Shown here: positions 18,078 through 27,285 of the stretch, in pieces
Numbering within the stretch: the first letter of the stretch is position 1
How the letters are laid out: every line of letters begins with the position of its first letter
Assembly (NCBI GenBank): GCA_945890645.1
Contig: CAMDCV010000008.1
Span: 48,170 to 112,169 of the forward strand
DNA length: 64,000 nucleotides
Direction: 5' to 3'
Source: Akkermansia muciniphila
GTDB taxonomy: Bacteria > Verrucomicrobiota > Verrucomicrobiia > Verrucomicrobiales > Akkermansiaceae
Notes under the pieces: generated by a model
Databases searched by the model: none
What the model saw: only the letters and a program-made list of their open reading frames with translations
Told to the model about the DNA's origin: nothing
Made by a program: the position numbers and the translations under genes

Positions 18078-20893
18078 GTGTAGGATTCCACGCTGTCGCA
18101 AGTGCAGACCAGATTTCTATCGCCGTGAACGTTGTCGATACGACCCACGCTCGGCCAGAATTTATGCACGCGCAGATACGGCAAGGGATAAGCCGCTTGC
18201 TCGCGGGTGTAAGCGTGCGACCAAGCATCGGCGATGACCGCAGTCGCTGGGTGCGGGGCGTTTTTCAAGACGTTGTCCTCGCGGTCAGCAGTGCCTTGCA
18301 GGACTTGTTGAATCTCGCCGTGAATGGCAATCATCGCCTCACAGAAACGATCCAGCTCGGTTTTCGATTCGGATTCGGTTGGTTCGATCATCAATGTCCC
18401 CGTCACCGGCCATGACATCGTTGGCGAATGGAAACCATAGTCCATCAAGCGCTTCGCCACGTCCTCGACCGTGATGCCGCTGGCATCGGAGAGCGGACGC
18501 AGATCGATGATGCACTCGTGTGCCACGAGACCTTTGTTGCCGGTGTAGAGAATCGGATAGAAATCCGCGAGACGTTTCGCGACGTAGTTGGCATTGAGAA
18601 TGGCGACTTCCGTAGCGCTCTTCAATCCGTTTGGTCCCATCATCGCGATGTACATCCACGAAATCGTATTGATCGACGCACTGCCATAAGGTGCCGAGCA
18701 AACTGCGCCCGCGGCATCCGCCAAGCAGGCGTGGCCAGGTAGATAAGGAACGAGTTGCTTCGCTACACCGATAGGACCCACACCAGGGCCGCCTCCGCCG
18801 TGCGGGATGCAGAAGGTTTTGTGCAAGTTGAGGTGGCAGACATCGGCGCCGATAAAGCCCGGGCTGGTGAGACCGACCTGGGCATTCATGTTGGCACCGT
18901 CCATGTACACTTGACCGCCGGCATCGTGGATCCATTGGCAAATGTCTTTGATCGATTCCTCAAACACGCCGTGCGTGGAGGGATAGGTGATCATCAGCGC
19001 GGCGAGATTGTCTTTATGCTCCGCGATGCGCGCCTGAAGGTCAGCGCAGTCGATGTTCCCCTGTTCATCGCATTTGACCCCCACGACTTTGAAGCCACAC
19101 ATTACAGCGGAAGCAGGATTGGTGCCGTGGGCGGAAACTGGAATCAAGCAGATATGACGATGCGCTTCATTGTTCGCGCGGTGGTAACGACGAATCGCCA
19201 GCAGTCCGGCATACTCCCCTTGCGAACCCGCATTCGGCTGCAAGGACACCGCTGCGAAGCCGGTGATTTCCGCGAGCCATTGTTCCAGTTCTTGCAACAT
19301 GGCCACATAGCCGCGCGATTGATCGGCGGGCACGAAGGGATGCAAGGAAGAAACTTGCGGCCAACTCAGTGGCATCATTTCCGCCGTTGCATTCAGCTTC
19401 ATCGTGCAGGAACCGAGAGCGATCATCGACTCATTGAGTGCCAAATCTTTCGACTCCAGACGCTTCAAGTAGCGCAGCATTTCCGTTTCCGAATGATACT
19501 GATGGAAAACTGCTTGTGGCAAAATTTCCGACTGTCGGACATGCGCGGTATTGATCGCCCACTCATCACTTGCGGAAACAAGGGCCGCGTCAAACAACCC
19601 AGCAATCTCGGCTACATCGGCATCGGTGGTGGTTTCATCGAAGGAAATGCCGACACGATCCGCATCGATCAAACGCAGGTTATAACCGCATTTCACCGCA
19701 GCATCGGCAATCGATTGCGCCTTGCCGGGAGTCGTGACGACTACGGTATCGAAGTAATGCTCATTATCTAACGAAAAACCAGCATGCAGCAATGACAGTG
19801 CCAATGTGCGCGTTCGCTGATGCACTTGCTGCGCCATGTATTTCAAGCCCTGCGGACCATGATAGACGGCATACATCGATGCCATGACTGCCAATAAAAC
19901 TTGCGCGGTGCAGATGTTCGAAGTCGCTTTATCACGACGGATGTGTTGCTCGCGTGTTTGCAGAGAGAGGCGGAATCCGGGCTTGCCATAGGCATCGACC
20001 GAGACCCCGATCAATCGACCGGGCATCTTGCGCTTCAGGGCATCCTTGCACGACATGAAAGCAGCATGCGGCCCCCCAAAGCCCATCGGCACGCCGAAAC
20101 GTTGAGAATTACCGACACAAATATCGGCACCGAATTCGCCGGGCGCTCGCAGCACCGTCAAAGCTAACAAATCTGCCGCAACGATGCTGACAGCACCCGC
20201 AGCACGGGCTTGATCGAAGAAAGCCGCGAAATCATCCACACGACCATATGTATCCGGATACTGCACTAGCACCGCGAACAGGCCCGACACCGATGACGGA
20301 TCGAACGTCGTATGATCACCGATCTGCACCTCGATGCCAAGCGGTTCCGCGCGTGTCTCCACCACGGCAATCGTCTGCGGATGACAGCGCTCCGAGACAA
20401 ACATCACCTTGCCATTCGGCTTGCCCGCCAACGCCAGACTCATCGCCTCGGCTGCTGCCGTGCCTTCATCGAGCAACGAAGCATTCGCCACATCCAGTCC
20501 GGTGAGATTGGTGATCATCGTCTGGAAGTTCAACAATGCCTCCAAGCGGCCTTGCGCAATCTCCGCCTGATAAGGCGTGTAGGCGGTATACCAGCCAGGA
20601 TTTTCCAAAATATTGCGCTGAATCACCGTCGGCGTATGCGTGCCATAGTAGCCTTGACCAATGAAAGATTTTTTCAATTCATTTTCCCGAATGATGCCCG
20701 ACAAACGCTCGAGAGCTTCCACCTCCGAGAGAGCTTCTGGCAAGTCCATCGCGCTCGCATTGCGAATCACCGCCGGCACCGCATCGGCGACTAGCGACTC
20801 CATTTTTGCATAACCGAGCAACTGCAACATCGCTCGTTGATCCGCGCCCAAAACCCCTAGATGACGACTGCTGAAATCCGTATGAATGTTCAT
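18074..20893 (-). CDS. gcvP: Glycine dehydrogenase (decarboxylating), P protein
   Basis: The PLP-dependent P subunit of the glycine cleavage system, which decarboxylates glycine and passes the aminomethyl group to the H protein. At 939 residues it is a full-length single-chain enzyme with both halves. The N-terminal half has [26 protein letters not shown] and the C-terminal half has the PLP lysine region [20 protein letters not shown]. The T and H partners (gcvT, gcvH) are not in the window, unlike the usual operon. The gene instead ends in an ATGA overlap with a NUDIX gene. Confidence 0.96.
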   Translation of the reverse strand: MNIHTDFSSRHLGVLGADQRAMLQLLGYAKMESLVADAVPAVIRNASAMDLPEALSEVEALERLSGIIRENELKKSFIGQGYYGTHTPTVIQRNILENPGWYTAYTPYQAEIAQGRLEALLNFQTMITNLTGLDVANASLLDEGTAAAEAMSLALAGKPNGKVMFVSERCHPQTIAVVETRAEPLGIEVQIGDHTTFDPSSVSGLFAVLVQYPDTYGRVDDFAAFFDQARAAGAVSIVAADLLALTVLRAPGEFGADICVGNSQRFGVPMGFGGPHAAFMSCKDALKRKMPGRLIGVSVDAYGKPGFRLSLQTREQHIRRDKATSNICTAQVLLAVMASMYAVYHGPQGLKYMAQQVHQRTRTLALSLLHAGFSLDNEHYFDTVVVTTPGKAQSIADAAVKCGYNLRLIDADRVGISFDETTTDADVAEIAGLFDAALVSASDEWAINTAHVRQSEILPQAVFHQYHSETEMLRYLKRLESKDLALNESMIALGSCTMKLNATAEMMPLSWPQVSSLHPFVPADQSRGYVAMLQELEQWLAEITGFAAVSLQPNAGSQGEYAGLLAIRRYHRANNEAHRHICLIPVSAHGTNPASAVMCGFKVVGVKCDEQGNIDCADLQARIAEHKDNLAALMITYPSTHGVFEESIKDICQWIHDAGGQVYMDGANMNAQVGLTSPGFIGADVCHLNLHKTFCIPHGGGGPGVGPIGVAKQLVPYLPGHACLADAAGAVCSAPYGSASINTISWMYIAMMGPNGLKSATEVAILNANYVAKRLADFYPILYTGNKGLVAHECIIDLRPLSDASGITVEDVAKRLMDYGFHSPTMSWPVTGTLMIEPTESESKTELDRFCEAMIAIHGEIQQVLQGTADREDNVLKNAPHPATAVIADAWSHAYTREQAAYPLPYLRVHKFWPSVGRIDNVHGDRNLVCTCDSVESYT

Positions 20894-20980
20894 CGATAAA
20901 ATACAAATAGCGTGTGAAAAAACTTGCCCTGCCCCTGCATAGCGGATTTTCCCCTAACCGCAAACTCGGACTTGGAAAAT

Positions 20981-21460
20981 TTACGGATTTTTCCTCTGCG
21001 CTGGTCCCATAGCATTGCCCAAGTTGGCCCAAGTCCCCACTGGTCCAGATGCGACAAAAACAGCCACCACTAACTGCGCCAACAGTTGCAGCGCTTTCCA
21101 AGGGTAATTGACCGTCGCATCCGCCTTACCAAAACAACCGCAAGTGATGTCCAGTCCTTGAGTCCAGGCCCATCCTATCCCCGCACAAAACACCAAAGTC
21201 ATTCCTATCGCACAAACGCTCGCCCCTTCACGCCAAAAATTCAGCATGAGACAAATTCCTGCAGCCGCCTCCAGCCACGGCAGAAAATATGCGACCATGA
21301 GCACAAAGGAATCGGGCAACAATTTGTAATTCCCCACTTCCACCGCAAACTGCGCCACACCACTGACAAACAATTTTTGCCCTGCGGCATAGAGAAATAA
21401 CGCACCCAGTAGCACCTGCAAAAAAAGTCGCATACTCCGAATGACCACCGATTTCTCCAT
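20981..21460 (-). CDS. MauE/DoxX-family redox-associated membrane protein
   Basis: A 159-residue inner-membrane protein with four predicted spans. The GLDITCGCFGKAD stretch is the CxCFG signature of MauE-type proteins, which are linked to disulfide handling or haem/quinoid cofactor biogenesis. The arrangement (YAAGQKLF in span 1, ADATVNYPWKALQLLAQLVV near the end) fits the methylamine-utilisation protein MauE. Lying upstream of gcvP on the same strand with an 87-base gap, it probably has its own promoter. Its actual partner is unknown. Confidence 0.8.
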   Translation of the reverse strand: MEKSVVIRSMRLFLQVLLGALFLYAAGQKLFVSGVAQFAVEVGNYKLLPDSFVLMVAYFLPWLEAAAGICLMLNFWREGASVCAIGMTLVFCAGIGWAWTQGLDITCGCFGKADATVNYPWKALQLLAQLVVAVFVASGPVGTWANLGNAMGPAQRKNP

Positions 21461-21568
21461 GCCCAAAGTCTAGAGAAAAGGGAAGTTTCCGCAAGGTCGA
21501 TTCGTCACGAAACAACCGATAAGTTCTCCAAATGAGCGATTGATGTTAGTAAACGTCCCTCATGTTGA

Positions 21569-22267
21569 TTAGCGTTTCCCATACTTCGCCACAACCTCAT
21601 TCCAGAATGTGGGAAATTGCTTCACTGCATCGCGGCGAGTGGTGTTAACGAGGTGACTACGGTTGGGGTCGCCAAACACATTGCTATCGAAGAGCGCCAA
21701 TCGTGCAGTGCTGCCATCTTCTTGCTGCCCCATAGTGCCATAGATGTAACCAGTCCGTGCATCCATGCACAGCACGGTCAATTGGGTGTTTTGCTTTTTC
21801 AGCCCTAGATCCACGATCCCCAGCGTAACGCCTTGGATTAATGACATGTTGCGATCGGTGTCGGTCATTTGATCACACACGAGAATGACATCGAGACCGA
21901 GAAATTTCGCCTCGTGCAGTAACTTCGCCCGCTTAGCGAGCACATCACTCAGTTGATAATAGTTTCCGGAAGAAACGATGGAATTAATGGGTTGCATCGA
22001 GCGGATGTTCCCGCTTTTCATCAGGTCGGCCCCGCCGTGGCCAAAGTCCAACGCATCAGTGCGCCCTGTGGTAAATATGCCGATTGATGCCGGTGTGCGC
22101 AATGCGGGACGTCCACTGAGTGTCGGATATCCAGACATTTGCGACATCGCCTGCTGAGAGGTCGTCGGCGTAGTCCCGGAATAATCTCCACAGGAGGTGA
22201 GCAGCAAAAGAAAGATGCCGGGAATCTTGTTAGTAAAACGACGTGTTGATTGAGATGGAATGTTCAT
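21569..22267 (-). CDS. Predicted lipoprotein of unknown function
   Basis: A 232-residue protein with a lipoprotein signal (IPGIFLLLLTSC, the cysteine being the lipidation site). The mature part has no recognised domain. It contains a mixed alpha/beta core (KFLGLDVILVCDQMTDTD, GVTLGIVDLGLKKQNTQLTVLCMDARTGYIYGT) followed by a C-terminal helix. The longer frame to 22426 runs across the divergent LysR promoter and is rejected; ATG 22267 is the start that gives the signal. It is divergent from the LysR gene with 73 bases between, so the regulator may control it. Confidence 0.75.
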   Translation of the reverse strand: MNIPSQSTRRFTNKIPGIFLLLLTSCGDYSGTTPTTSQQAMSQMSGYPTLSGRPALRTPASIGIFTTGRTDALDFGHGGADLMKSGNIRSMQPINSIVSSGNYYQLSDVLAKRAKLLHEAKFLGLDVILVCDQMTDTDRNMSLIQGVTLGIVDLGLKKQNTQLTVLCMDARTGYIYGTMGQQEDGSTARLALFDSNVFGDPNRSHLVNTTRRDAVKQFPTFWNEVVAKYGKR

Positions 22268-22296
22268 GACAGAACAGACTTTGCATTTTTTTGTTT

Positions 22297-22309
22297 GATT
22301 GATCCAATC
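22297..22309. promoter_or_regulatory. Small palindrome between divergent lipoprotein and LysR genes
   Basis: GATTG-ATC-CAATC is a perfect 5-bp inverted repeat about 32 bases ahead of the LysR start and 30 bases ahead of the lipoprotein start. LysR regulators usually bind such dyads in the divergent gap. The assignment is inferred from position only. Confidence 0.35.
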
Positions 22310-22340
22310 GATTATTGTAATACGTTCATCAGAAAATTTG

Positions 22341-23246
22341 ATGAATTCTTTTCCCTGGTATGCCACTGAATTATTTCTCAGCGTCTGCGAAGCAGGCGGA
22401 CTATCGGCGGCTTCACGCTTCGGCAAGATCGGTATCTCACAGCCTGCATTGAGCGCGCAAATGGCTACACTGGAGGCTCATCTGGGAATGAAACTATTCC
22501 AGCGCAAACCATTTCTTCTCACCGCCGAAGGACGACATTTCCAAGAAGAGACACTGCGCCTGCGCGCTCGCATGGGGCTGCTGCGCGAGACGCTCGCCGC
22601 CGATACGCACAAACCGCTGCGCATCGCAGCAGCCGATATGATCATACGCGATCACCTGCCGCAGCTGCTCAAACAAATCGACGCTCCCTCACGTACGCGT
22701 CTCGTCTTGCGCGAGGCTCCGTCGCAAGACCTCCCCGCACTGGTGCGCGATGGCGAGGCGGATCTTGCCATCGGTGTTCTGTCGAAACATGTCCACAGCG
22801 GCACGTCACCTCTCGTCGAGGTCATTGCCCGCTTACCCTTAATGCTACAAGTGCCGCCGAGCCACGCGAAAACCGTTAGGCAATGGTCTGACCTCATTCG
22901 TTTGCTGCGCCAGAAAGAAAAACCCGGACTCGTCTCGCTCCCGCAAAATAATTTACTAGCACAACACATCCATGCCTCTCTGCGCAAGGCAGGCGTCGAA
23001 TGGCATCCCACACTGGAAGTTTCGTCGCTCAGCCACGTGCCCGCCTACGTTCGCTTGGACTTTGGCTTCGGCTTTTGCATTGTCGAAAAAACGCCACGAG
23101 GAAAAACTGCGGGGTCACGCTTGATTGCACTTTCTGGGGATCACATGCCATCGCTCAACGTGGGCATATGGCACAGGGAACAGCTGGATCCTCTCGCACA
23201 AAAACTCATGAACCTGATTCGAATTTACGCACGAGAAAAACTCTAG
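22341..23246 (+). CDS. LysR-family transcriptional regulator
   Basis: A 301-residue regulator. The N-terminal winged helix-turn-helix is clear (ELFLSVCEAGGLSAASRFGKIGISQPALSAQMATLEAHLG, spanning residues 9-48, then KLFQRKPFLLTAEG). The rest is a periplasmic-binding-like effector domain (LRIAAADMIIRDHL, VRDGEADLAIGVL). The effector is unknown. ATG at 22341 gives the standard LTTR start. It is divergent from a lipoprotein gene and convergent with miaB, with six bases between the two stops. Confidence 0.9.
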   Translation: MNSFPWYATELFLSVCEAGGLSAASRFGKIGISQPALSAQMATLEAHLGMKLFQRKPFLLTAEGRHFQEETLRLRARMGLLRETLAADTHKPLRIAAADMIIRDHLPQLLKQIDAPSRTRLVLREAPSQDLPALVRDGEADLAIGVLSKHVHSGTSPLVEVIARLPLMLQVPPSHAKTVRQWSDLIRLLRQKEKPGLVSLPQNNLLAQHIHASLRKAGVEWHPTLEVSSLSHVPAYVRLDFGFGFCIVEKTPRGKTAGSRLIALSGDHMPSLNVGIWHREQLDPLAQKLMNLIRIYAREKL

Positions 23247-23252
23247 CGTTCG

Positions 23253-24629
23253 TCAACTTTGACTTGGTGTCCCATACAAGGTGAAGCCCGTGGAACTATC
23301 GACTTTCACTTCAAGCATCTGACCCATCCACCGTTCCACATCACCTTCAAACACCACGATCCGGTTCTGGCTCGTGCGACCCGAGAGTCGCTGGTCGTTG
23401 TAGCGCGATAAACCTTCGCACAAAATCTGCGCTGTGCTGCCCACTAAGGCCGCGTGCTGACGGATGCAGATTTCATTCACCGCTTGTAACAAGATTTGGT
23501 TGCGCTCTTCCTTCACCGTCTCCTCGATCTGCTCGTCCATCTCCGCAGCGGGTGTGTTGCGGCGTTTTGAATAACGGAAGATAAACGCATTCGCAAATTC
23601 GACTTGTCGCACGGTATCGAGTGTCGCCTGAAAGTCTTCTTCGGTCTCGCTCGGAAAGCCAACGATGATATCGGTCGTGATCGCAAGATCCGGTCGCACG
23701 GCTTTCATCTTCTCACAAATCTCGACAAATTTTTCATGGCGATACGGACGTTTCATCAATCGCAAAATCCGATCCGAGCCGCTTTGCATCGGGAAATGAA
23801 TGTGCGAGCAGAGCTTTGGCAATTCCGCAAACGCTTGGATCAAATCATCGCGAAAACCGATCGGATGCGGAGATACAAACCGAATCCGCTCCAGCCCTTC
23901 GACCTGATGCACTTTTTCTAACAACTGCACAAACGGCGACTTGCCACCGACAATCGGAAACTCCGTGCGTCCGTAAAGATTGACAATCTGCCCTAACAGA
24001 TTCACTTCCTTCACCCCCTGATCGACAAGGCGTTTCACTTCATCAACAATGTCTTCCATCGGCCTGCCGCGCTCACGCCCACGCGTATCCGGGACGATGC
24101 AAAACGAACAACGCATGTTGCAACCCTGCATGATCGAGACAAAGGCGCTAACCTGACGCGCCTTGGTGATGTGATCGCGGATGGTATTTTGCGAACCGGC
24201 TTCTTCCTCCACATCGCAGACGTTTTCCCCGCGCAGCGAATGCTCTGGTTGGTCCATGCGCAGTTCCAGCCGACGCTTTAAAATCTCATCCACGTAGGAA
24301 AAAACTTTATGATACTTCTGCGTGCCGACCACCACATCGAGGTGCGGGATGCTCGCAAACAATTCACTGCCGCGCGATTGCGCCATGCAGCCCATGAAGC
24401 CATAGACCACATGCGGCTTGGTGCGACGGATCTTCCCCATCTTGTTCATTTTCCCCAGCGCCTTTTGCTCCGCCTGATCACGCACCGAGCAAGTATTCAC
24501 TAGAATCGCATCGGCTTCCGTCTCATCGCCAGTCACCGTATAGCCGCCCTCGGTGAACATCCGCGCCACCTGCTCGGTATCGCGCTCGTTCATCTGGCAA
24601 CCATAGGTTTTGATATAGACTTTCGGCAT
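23253..24629 (-). CDS. miaB: tRNA-2-methylthio-N6-dimethylallyladenosine synthase
   Basis: A radical-SAM methylthiotransferase that modifies i6A37 of tRNA. The 458-residue protein has the UPF0004 domain (VYIKTYGCQMNERDTEQ, with cluster cysteines in VNTCSVRDQAE and GFMGCMAQ), the radical SAM motif CNMRCSFC and a C-terminal TRAM domain (about the last 65 residues). DTRGRERGRP and QSGSDRILRLMKRPY match MiaB rather than RimO or MtaB. ATG 24629 is preferred over the longer frame to 24692. Confidence 0.95.
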   Translation of the reverse strand: MPKVYIKTYGCQMNERDTEQVARMFTEGGYTVTGDETEADAILVNTCSVRDQAEQKALGKMNKMGKIRRTKPHVVYGFMGCMAQSRGSELFASIPHLDVVVGTQKYHKVFSYVDEILKRRLELRMDQPEHSLRGENVCDVEEEAGSQNTIRDHITKARQVSAFVSIMQGCNMRCSFCIVPDTRGRERGRPMEDIVDEVKRLVDQGVKEVNLLGQIVNLYGRTEFPIVGGKSPFVQLLEKVHQVEGLERIRFVSPHPIGFRDDLIQAFAELPKLCSHIHFPMQSGSDRILRLMKRPYRHEKFVEICEKMKAVRPDLAITTDIIVGFPSETEEDFQATLDTVRQVEFANAFIFRYSKRRNTPAAEMDEQIEETVKEERNQILLQAVNEICIRQHAALVGSTAQILCEGLSRYNDQRLSGRTSQNRIVVFEGDVERWMGQMLEVKVDSSTGFTLYGTPSQS

Positions 24630-24752
24630 GGGAAAACGACTTCGTAAAGTCGCGCCCAACGAAGCGCAGTGGGCCAGATTTGACAAGCGCAATCAAAACT
24701 CGATCACGCAACGTCCCTCGCATTTTGATTGGCGTCCCGGGGATTTTTCCCT

Positions 24753-25094
24753 ATGATGTCAGTCATGCAAAAAACCGATTATCGCGAAATGGTCTTTGAT
24801 GAGATCAATTTGCTGCTGTCGGAAAAGCGCACGGCACTTTCAATTCTTCGCACCGGTATTGCGATTTTTTCGATTCCTCTCTCACTGGGTTCGGTGCTCA
24901 TAGCCACTTCACAACTCTACAAACCAGAAAAAATTATGTTCTTGCTGGTGCCGGTGCTCGCTGGCTGCACGTTGCTTGTTCTCATCGCACTGTGGCTGTT
25001 TGTTACCGCTTTTGTGAAATTGCGACACAATGAGAAACGCATCGATACCATCATCGAAAAAAATCAATTCCTCCGCAACCTTGTGGATTCCTGA
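24753..25094 (+). CDS. Small DUF202-type membrane protein
   Basis: A 113-residue protein with two hydrophobic spans (FSIPLSLGSVLIATSQLY and FLLVPVLAGCTLLVLIALWL). The N terminus MVFDEINLLLSEKRTALSILRTGIAIF is typical of DUF202 proteins. The function is unknown. Three in-frame ATGs (24753, 24756, 24765) make the exact start uncertain. The leader ATTTTTCCCT before the first ATG is identical to that of the esterase at 14307. pdxA follows six bases after its stop, so it heads a likely operon. Confidence 0.75.
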   Translation: MMSVMQKTDYREMVFDEINLLLSEKRTALSILRTGIAIFSIPLSLGSVLIATSQLYKPEKIMFLLVPVLAGCTLLVLIALWLFVTAFVKLRHNEKRIDTIIEKNQFLRNLVDS

Positions 25095-25100
25095 AATCTG

Positions 25101-25982
25101 ATGAAACGACCCCTTATACTCATCACCCCCGGAGACCCCGCTGGCATTGGTCCGGAAATCATCGCCAAGGCCCTGGCTTCGCCCGACTTGCCAAGTGAAT
25201 GTGATTACGAATTGTTAGAATATCCCAAAACCGCGATCGAAGGTAAACCTGACACCCACTCCGCTCGCATTGCTCTTGAGGCACTGGAAGAAGCCGCCCG
25301 TCGTCTTAAAGAGGGCAGCGCCGATGCTGTCGTCACGGGTCCAGTGGCGAAGGACTCCCTCCAAGCCATCGGCTTCCCCTACCCCGGCCAAACGGAATTT
25401 TTCACCGAACGACTCGGCGCTCGTGATACGACGATGTGCCTCACAGGCGATCATCTCACCGTCGCACTGGCGACCATTCACATTCCACTAGCGGAAGTTG
25501 CGACGCGATTGACCACCGACGCTATTGTCTCCTGCGGTCGTTTGCTAGCCGACTACATGCGCCAACGATTGCAGCGCTCGCCACGCATCGCCGTCTGCGG
25601 ACTCAATCCCCACGCCGGCGAAAACGGTGCCTTCGGTCGGGAAGAAATCGAAATCATCACTCCTGCCATCCGAGAACTGCAAAGCATGCAACTCGCTGAA
25701 TTTTCCGGCCCTCATGTGCCCGATGCCATTTTTCGGGAAGCCGCGCACGGCCGTTACGATGCATTAGTGTGCATGTATCACGATCAGGGCCTGATCCCGC
25801 TCAAATTACTCGATTTCGATAATGCCGTAAACATCACATTAGGCTTGCCTCGCCCGCGCCTCAGCCCCGATCACGGCACCGCTTTTTCCATAGCCGGAAA
25901 AAACCTCGCCGATCCCTCCTCGATGTTGCGAGCTATGCAACGTGCCGCCGAAATGGTAATCTCTGCTCCTCTGCCGTCATGA
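25101..25982 (+). CDS. pdxA: 4-hydroxythreonine-4-phosphate dehydrogenase (compact form)
   Basis: An NAD-dependent enzyme of the deoxyxylulose-5-phosphate dependent vitamin B6 pathway. Metal-ligand histidines appear in ATIHIPL, GLNPHAGENG and LSPDHGTAF, with the substrate loop GHTEFF-like PGQTEFF and the CMYHDQGLIPLK motif. At 293 residues it is about 30-40 shorter than usual. The gap lies after residue 35, where the strand-helix segment normally preceding the ITGPV motif is missing (here VVTGPVAKDSL follows directly). The C-terminal stop overlaps the next gene as ATGA. Confidence 0.93.
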   Translation: MKRPLILITPGDPAGIGPEIIAKALASPDLPSECDYELLEYPKTAIEGKPDTHSARIALEALEEAARRLKEGSADAVVTGPVAKDSLQAIGFPYPGQTEFFTERLGARDTTMCLTGDHLTVALATIHIPLAEVATRLTTDAIVSCGRLLADYMRQRLQRSPRIAVCGLNPHAGENGAFGREEIEIITPAIRELQSMQLAEFSGPHVPDAIFREAAHGRYDALVCMYHDQGLIPLKLLDFDNAVNITLGLPRPRLSPDHGTAFSIAGKNLADPSSMLRAMQRAAEMVISAPLPS

Positions 25983-26407
25983 CATTTTCCCAATTCAAAA
26001 ACGCCGTGCTTAGTGTCATACTCGGCGCTGTCGTGGCGACCACTTCCTACGTGCTTAGCACCGCCTCCTACGTGGGCACTAGCACCAGCGTGATCCTCGC
26101 CCCGCAGACCTCCGATGCGGGCACTCGTTGGCTTGCAGAGACCGAAGATATTAGCATCGAGGTGCGCTACATCAGTTCCTTGACGGAAACGCCCGCCATC
26201 ACCATTCGCAAAAAACAACAATGGACCAAACTCGCCATCTGCATGGCCAGCGGTATCCTGATCGCTTACATCAGCTACGTAATCCTCATGCGCAAAGAAC
26301 GCCTCGCCACCAAACATTCACTCCCTGAACCCACTCCGAGTGAACCAGAAAAAATCACTCCCACCCCATCCACTTCCCCAGAACCCACCCGTCACGATTC
26401 TTTATGA
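25979..26407 (+). CDS. Membrane protein of unknown function, two spans
   Basis: A 142-residue protein with an N-terminal membrane segment (AVLSVILGAVVATTSYVLST), a periplasmic-sized loop of about 50 residues, a second span (LAICMASGILIAYISYVIL) and a proline/serine-rich tail (PTPSEPEKITPTPSTSPEPT). No family was recognised. Its start and stop overlap the flanking genes by four bases each (ATGA), so pdxA, this gene and the next form one translationally coupled unit. Confidence 0.65.
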   Translation: MTFSQFKNAVLSVILGAVVATTSYVLSTASYVGTSTSVILAPQTSDAGTRWLAETEDISIEVRYISSLTETPAITIRKKQQWTKLAICMASGILIAYISYVILMRKERLATKHSLPEPTPSEPEKITPTPSTSPEPTRHDSL

Positions 26408-27216
26408 AAACTCTCTCCTTCGCACTCATACTCGCCGTCACAGCCTGCGCACCTTTTTCTTCCTCATCCTCCGCCCAGGGCGCTGGCGAATTCCCCACCC
26501 TCTCGGAATCCCAGAAGCAAGCCATCGGCAAAAAAATCTGGCAAAACGAATGCGGCGGCACCGTTGATGGACTTACCACCTGGAATGTCGGCGAGGAATT
26601 TCCTTCGCTCGGCATCGGACACTTTATTTGGTATACCGCCTCGCACAAAGGACCTTTCACGGAGTCTTGGCCGCAATTCATGTCCTACTGCAAACAACGC
26701 GGCGTGACTCCGCCCGCGGTCGCGCTATCACCCCACGCTCCATGGAATTCCGCTACCGAATTCAAAAATGACTTCCGCAGCCCCCGCATGAACGAACTTC
26801 GCAAATGGCTCAGCTCCACCGTCACGCTCCAGACCGACTTCATCATCACCCGCTCTCGTGCCGCCTTGCCAAAAATCCTCGCGGGAGCCCCCGCAGGTGA
26901 TCGCGATCGCATCGCGGCCAACTATCAAAAAGTTGCCACCACGGCACACGGCCAGTATGCTCTCATTGACTATGTCAATTTCAAAGGCGACGGCCTCAAC
27001 CCCGGCGAACGCTACAACGGCAAAGGATGGGGCCTCCTACAAGTCCTCGGCGGCATGAAAGACGTGCCCAGCGGATCCGCAGCCGCCACCGAATTCGCCG
27101 CCTCTGCCACCCGCGCTCTCAACCGTCGCATCGAAAATTCCCCACCCGCCCGCGGCGAAGCCCGCTGGCGCGAAGGCTGGGCCAACCGCTGCCAAACTTA
27201 CGCCCGCCCCCTTTGA
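26404..27216 (+). CDS. Secreted lipoprotein-like protein of a conserved uncharacterised family
   Basis: A 270-residue exported protein with a probable lipobox (ILAVTAC, cysteine 16). The conserved part starts IGKKIWQNECGGTVDGLTTW and NVGEEFPSLGIGHFIWY, a motif I associate with uncharacterised secreted proteins in Proteobacteria, with GERYNGKGWGLLQVL later. The glutamate in QNECGG and the overall helical character recall lysozyme-like folds, but that is a guess. It is the last gene of the ATGA-coupled trio behind pdxA. Confidence 0.65.
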   Translation: MKTLSFALILAVTACAPFSSSSSAQGAGEFPTLSESQKQAIGKKIWQNECGGTVDGLTTWNVGEEFPSLGIGHFIWYTASHKGPFTESWPQFMSYCKQRGVTPPAVALSPHAPWNSATEFKNDFRSPRMNELRKWLSSTVTLQTDFIITRSRAALPKILAGAPAGDRDRIAANYQKVATTAHGQYALIDYVNFKGDGLNPGERYNGKGWGLLQVLGGMKDVPSGSAAATEFAASATRALNRRIENSPPARGEARWREGWANRCQTYARPL

Positions 27217-27251
27217 TCGAATTCATCACCCAAAATTGCCTTCATAAAAAA

Positions 27252-27280
27252 ATCCGTTAAATCCGTATAATCCGTCGTAA
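27252..27280 (+). repeat. Three-copy 9-nt degenerate repeat upstream of a dehydrogenase gene
   Basis: ATCCGTTAA, ATCCGTATA and ATCCGTCGTAA follow each other with an exact 9-base period in the gap ahead of the gene at 27286. A related array (TTTCGTGTA units) lies at 43055-43086, also directly upstream of a gene. No function is known. Confidence 0.6.
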
Positions 27281-27285
27281 AACCC

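Noticed and set aside
18755..19771. 338-codon open frame opposite gcvP
   Set aside because: Shadow frame of a well-conserved gene.
21545..24740. Similar stretches ACGTCCCTC...TTGATT.GCGT at 21551 and 24708
   Set aside because: Only about 20 of 28 bases match, with a length difference, and no third intergenic copy was found; likely chance.
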